A DNA stretch of 64,000 nucleotides from Argonema antarcticum A004/B2. GTDB taxonomy: Bacteria > Cyanobacteriota > Cyanobacteriia > Cyanobacteriales > Aerosakkonemataceae. The notes beneath the pieces are model-generated. The model was not told the DNA's origin, did no database searches, and worked only from the letters and a program-made list of their open reading frames with translations. The stretch spans positions 1 through 64,000 of the forward strand of contig NZ_JAIQZN010000030.1 of NCBI RefSeq assembly GCF_023333585.1, in the 5' to 3' direction. This document shows positions 62,852 to 64,000 of the stretch, in pieces. The position numbers and the translations under genes were made by a program. Within the stretch, counting starts at the first letter, position 1. Each line of letters begins with the position of its first letter.

Positions 62852-63970
62852 ATGATAGATAGTTGGAACGAAAAGGCTGTTCGAGTCCGCCGTCGCTTGC
62901 TGGTGACGGGTGGTGCGGGGTTTATTGGCTCGAATTTTGTGCTTTACTGGTGCGACACTTACCCAGACGATCGCGTGGTGGTGCTGGATGCGCTGACTTA
63001 TGCGGGAAATCGCCGTAATTTGGCAGCTGTGGAAGGTAGGGAGAATTTTCGGTTTGTTGAGGGCGATATATGCGATCGCACTCTGCTAGACAAATTGTTG
63101 CAAGCAGAAAATATCGATACTGTAGCCCACTTTGCGGCTGAATCTCATGTCGATCGATCGATTTTAGGGCCAGGTGCCTTCGTTCAAACCAATGTCGTGG
63201 GAACTTTCACCCTACTAGAAGCTTTCCGACAACATTGGAAAACCCCCCCTCTGTCCCCCCCGTCAACGGGGGGGACAGAGGGGGAGATTTTTCTCCACGT
63301 TTCCACCGACGAAGTTTACGGCAGCCTTGGCCCCAACGACCCCGCCTTTACAGAAACGACGCCTTATGCTCCCAATAGCCCTTATTCCGCGTCAAAAGCT
63401 GGCAGCGACCATTTAGTTCGAGCTTACCACCACACTTATGGGTTGCCGACAATTATCACGAATTGCTCTAACAATTACGGCCCTTATCAGTTTCCCGAAA
63501 AGCTGATTCCGCTCATGTGTATCAATGCCTTAATCGGCAAGCACTTGCCTGTTTATGGAGATGGGCAAAATGTACGGGATTGGCTTTATGTAATCGATCA
63601 TTGCCGTGCTTTAGATGTGGTGATTCATCGCGGCAAACCGGGTGAAACTTATAATATTGGCGGCAATAACGAAGTTAAAAATATCGATTTGGTTCGGACT
63701 TTGTGCGAGTTGATGGATGAATTAGCTCCCGATTTGCCAGTTCGTCCTTGCAGTAATTTGATTGCGTTTGTGAAGGATAGACAGGGACACGATAGACGGT
63801 ATGCGATTAATTCTACTAAGTTGAAAACTCAGTTAGATTGGAGTCCTTCAGTTACCGTTGAAGAGGGATTGCGTCGTACAGTCGAATGGTATTTGAAAAA
63901 TCGCGATTGGTGGGAACCATTATTGTCTGCGGAATATCAGGCTTACTATCGGCAGGTTTATGTTTCTTAG
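62852..63970 (+). CDS. rfbB: dTDP-glucose 4,6-dehydratase
   Basis: A 372-residue short-chain dehydrogenase that converts dTDP-glucose to dTDP-4-keto-6-deoxyglucose, a step to dTDP-rhamnose for surface polysaccharides. NAD-binding [22 protein letters not shown], the catalytic triad residues in HVSTDEVYG and [20 protein letters not shown], and [14 protein letters not shown] are all present. Between RQHW and FLHVSTDE the usual loop is replaced by a [16 protein letters not shown] segment encoded by a C/G-rich hairpin repeat (63243-63284), kept in frame. The start lacks a strong ribosome-binding site. Confidence 0.94.
   Translation: MIDSWNEKAVRVRRRLLVTGGAGFIGSNFVLYWCDTYPDDRVVVLDALTYAGNRRNLAAVEGRENFRFVEGDICDRTLLDKLLQAENIDTVAHFAAESHVDRSILGPGAFVQTNVVGTFTLLEAFRQHWKTPPLSPPSTGGTEGEIFLHVSTDEVYGSLGPNDPAFTETTPYAPNSPYSASKAGSDHLVRAYHHTYGLPTIITNCSNNYGPYQFPEKLIPLMCINALIGKHLPVYGDGQNVRDWLYVIDHCRALDVVIHRGKPGETYNIGGNNEVKNIDLVRTLCELMDELAPDLPVRPCSNLIAFVKDRQGHDRRYAINSTKLKTQLDWSPSVTVEEGLRRTVEWYLKNRDWWEPLLSAEYQAYYRQVYVS
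63243..63284. repeat. C/G-rich hairpin repeat inside rfbB
   Basis: A near-perfect inverted repeat, CCCCCCTCTGTCCCCCCCG paired with CGGGGGGGACAGAGGGGG around a TCAA loop, lies within the coding sequence. It is of the same kind as intergenic hairpins at 17321 and 34064. Confidence 0.8.
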
Positions 63971-64000
63971 CTCTAAAATTTGAAATACTCGGTTAAAATA

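Overview
The window is chromosomal DNA from a cyanobacterium, most likely a filamentous one. GCGATCGC-type palindromes are scattered through genes and spacers. Cyanobacterial marker genes are present: a CrtD-type carotenoid desaturase, a HetZ homologue, ribosomal protein S1 homologue B, the tig-clpP-clpX block facing asd-dapA-rnj, DUF928, Mo-nitrogenase C-terminal-domain and Uma2 families. Species cannot be fixed by reading alone. No rRNA, tRNA or CRISPR array was recognised.

Layout. 0.4-12 kb: universal stress protein, DUF928 protein, SRPBCC-like protein, Hsp33, a membrane-anchored repeat protein, CrtD, glutathione S-transferase, M16 peptidase, fructosamine kinase and a HetZ homologue. 12-26 kb: an accessory block with a STAND (NB-ARC/TPR) ATPase converging on four tandem paralogous giant RTX/M10-metalloprotease-like proteins. 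Two keep the HExxHxxGxxH zinc site and the two between them have lost every ligand. 26-31.6 kb: S1 homologue, dienelactone hydrolase, GntR regulator, a mosaic pair of Uma2 genes and an alpha/beta hydrolase. 31.6-40.4 kb: a housekeeping block, clpX-clpP-tig on the minus strand and asd-dapA-rnj on the plus strand (protein quality control, diaminopimelate/lysine supply, RNA decay). 40.4-46.5 kb: nitrogenase-C-terminal-domain protein, ADP-ribosylglycohydrolase, a lone TnpB, then a TIR-like protein, a small conserved protein and MltA in one apparent operon. 46.6-50.4 kb: a decaying accessory patch with two Uma2 genes, a DUF29-like gene broken by one stop codon, an antitoxin, and a PIN toxin cut off by the end of an ISL3-type element that is itself a remnant. 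50.4-64 kb: CPA-type antiporter, lipase-like hydrolase, CobI, TonB-like proline-rich protein, PfkB/RfaE-like kinase, an adenylate-cyclase-like receptor translationally coupled to an MscS channel with a cyclic-nucleotide-binding-like domain, CapA-like protein and dTDP-glucose 4,6-dehydratase.

Spacers are rich in small repeats. There are GTAGGGGC palindromes and AAACCCGGTTTC hairpins, mostly between convergent genes. There are C/G-rich hairpins, one of them inside the rfbB reading frame, and 8-bp minisatellites. There are also two MITE-like families. One has GGCTCTT termini and an exact 8-bp target duplication, and its ends match those of the ISL3 remnant. The other has TATAGCAA termini and flanks the PfkB-family kinase gene.

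The most unusual items are the active/dead/dead/active metalloprotease cluster, and the cyclase-channel pair in which both partners lack canonical nucleotide-handling residues.
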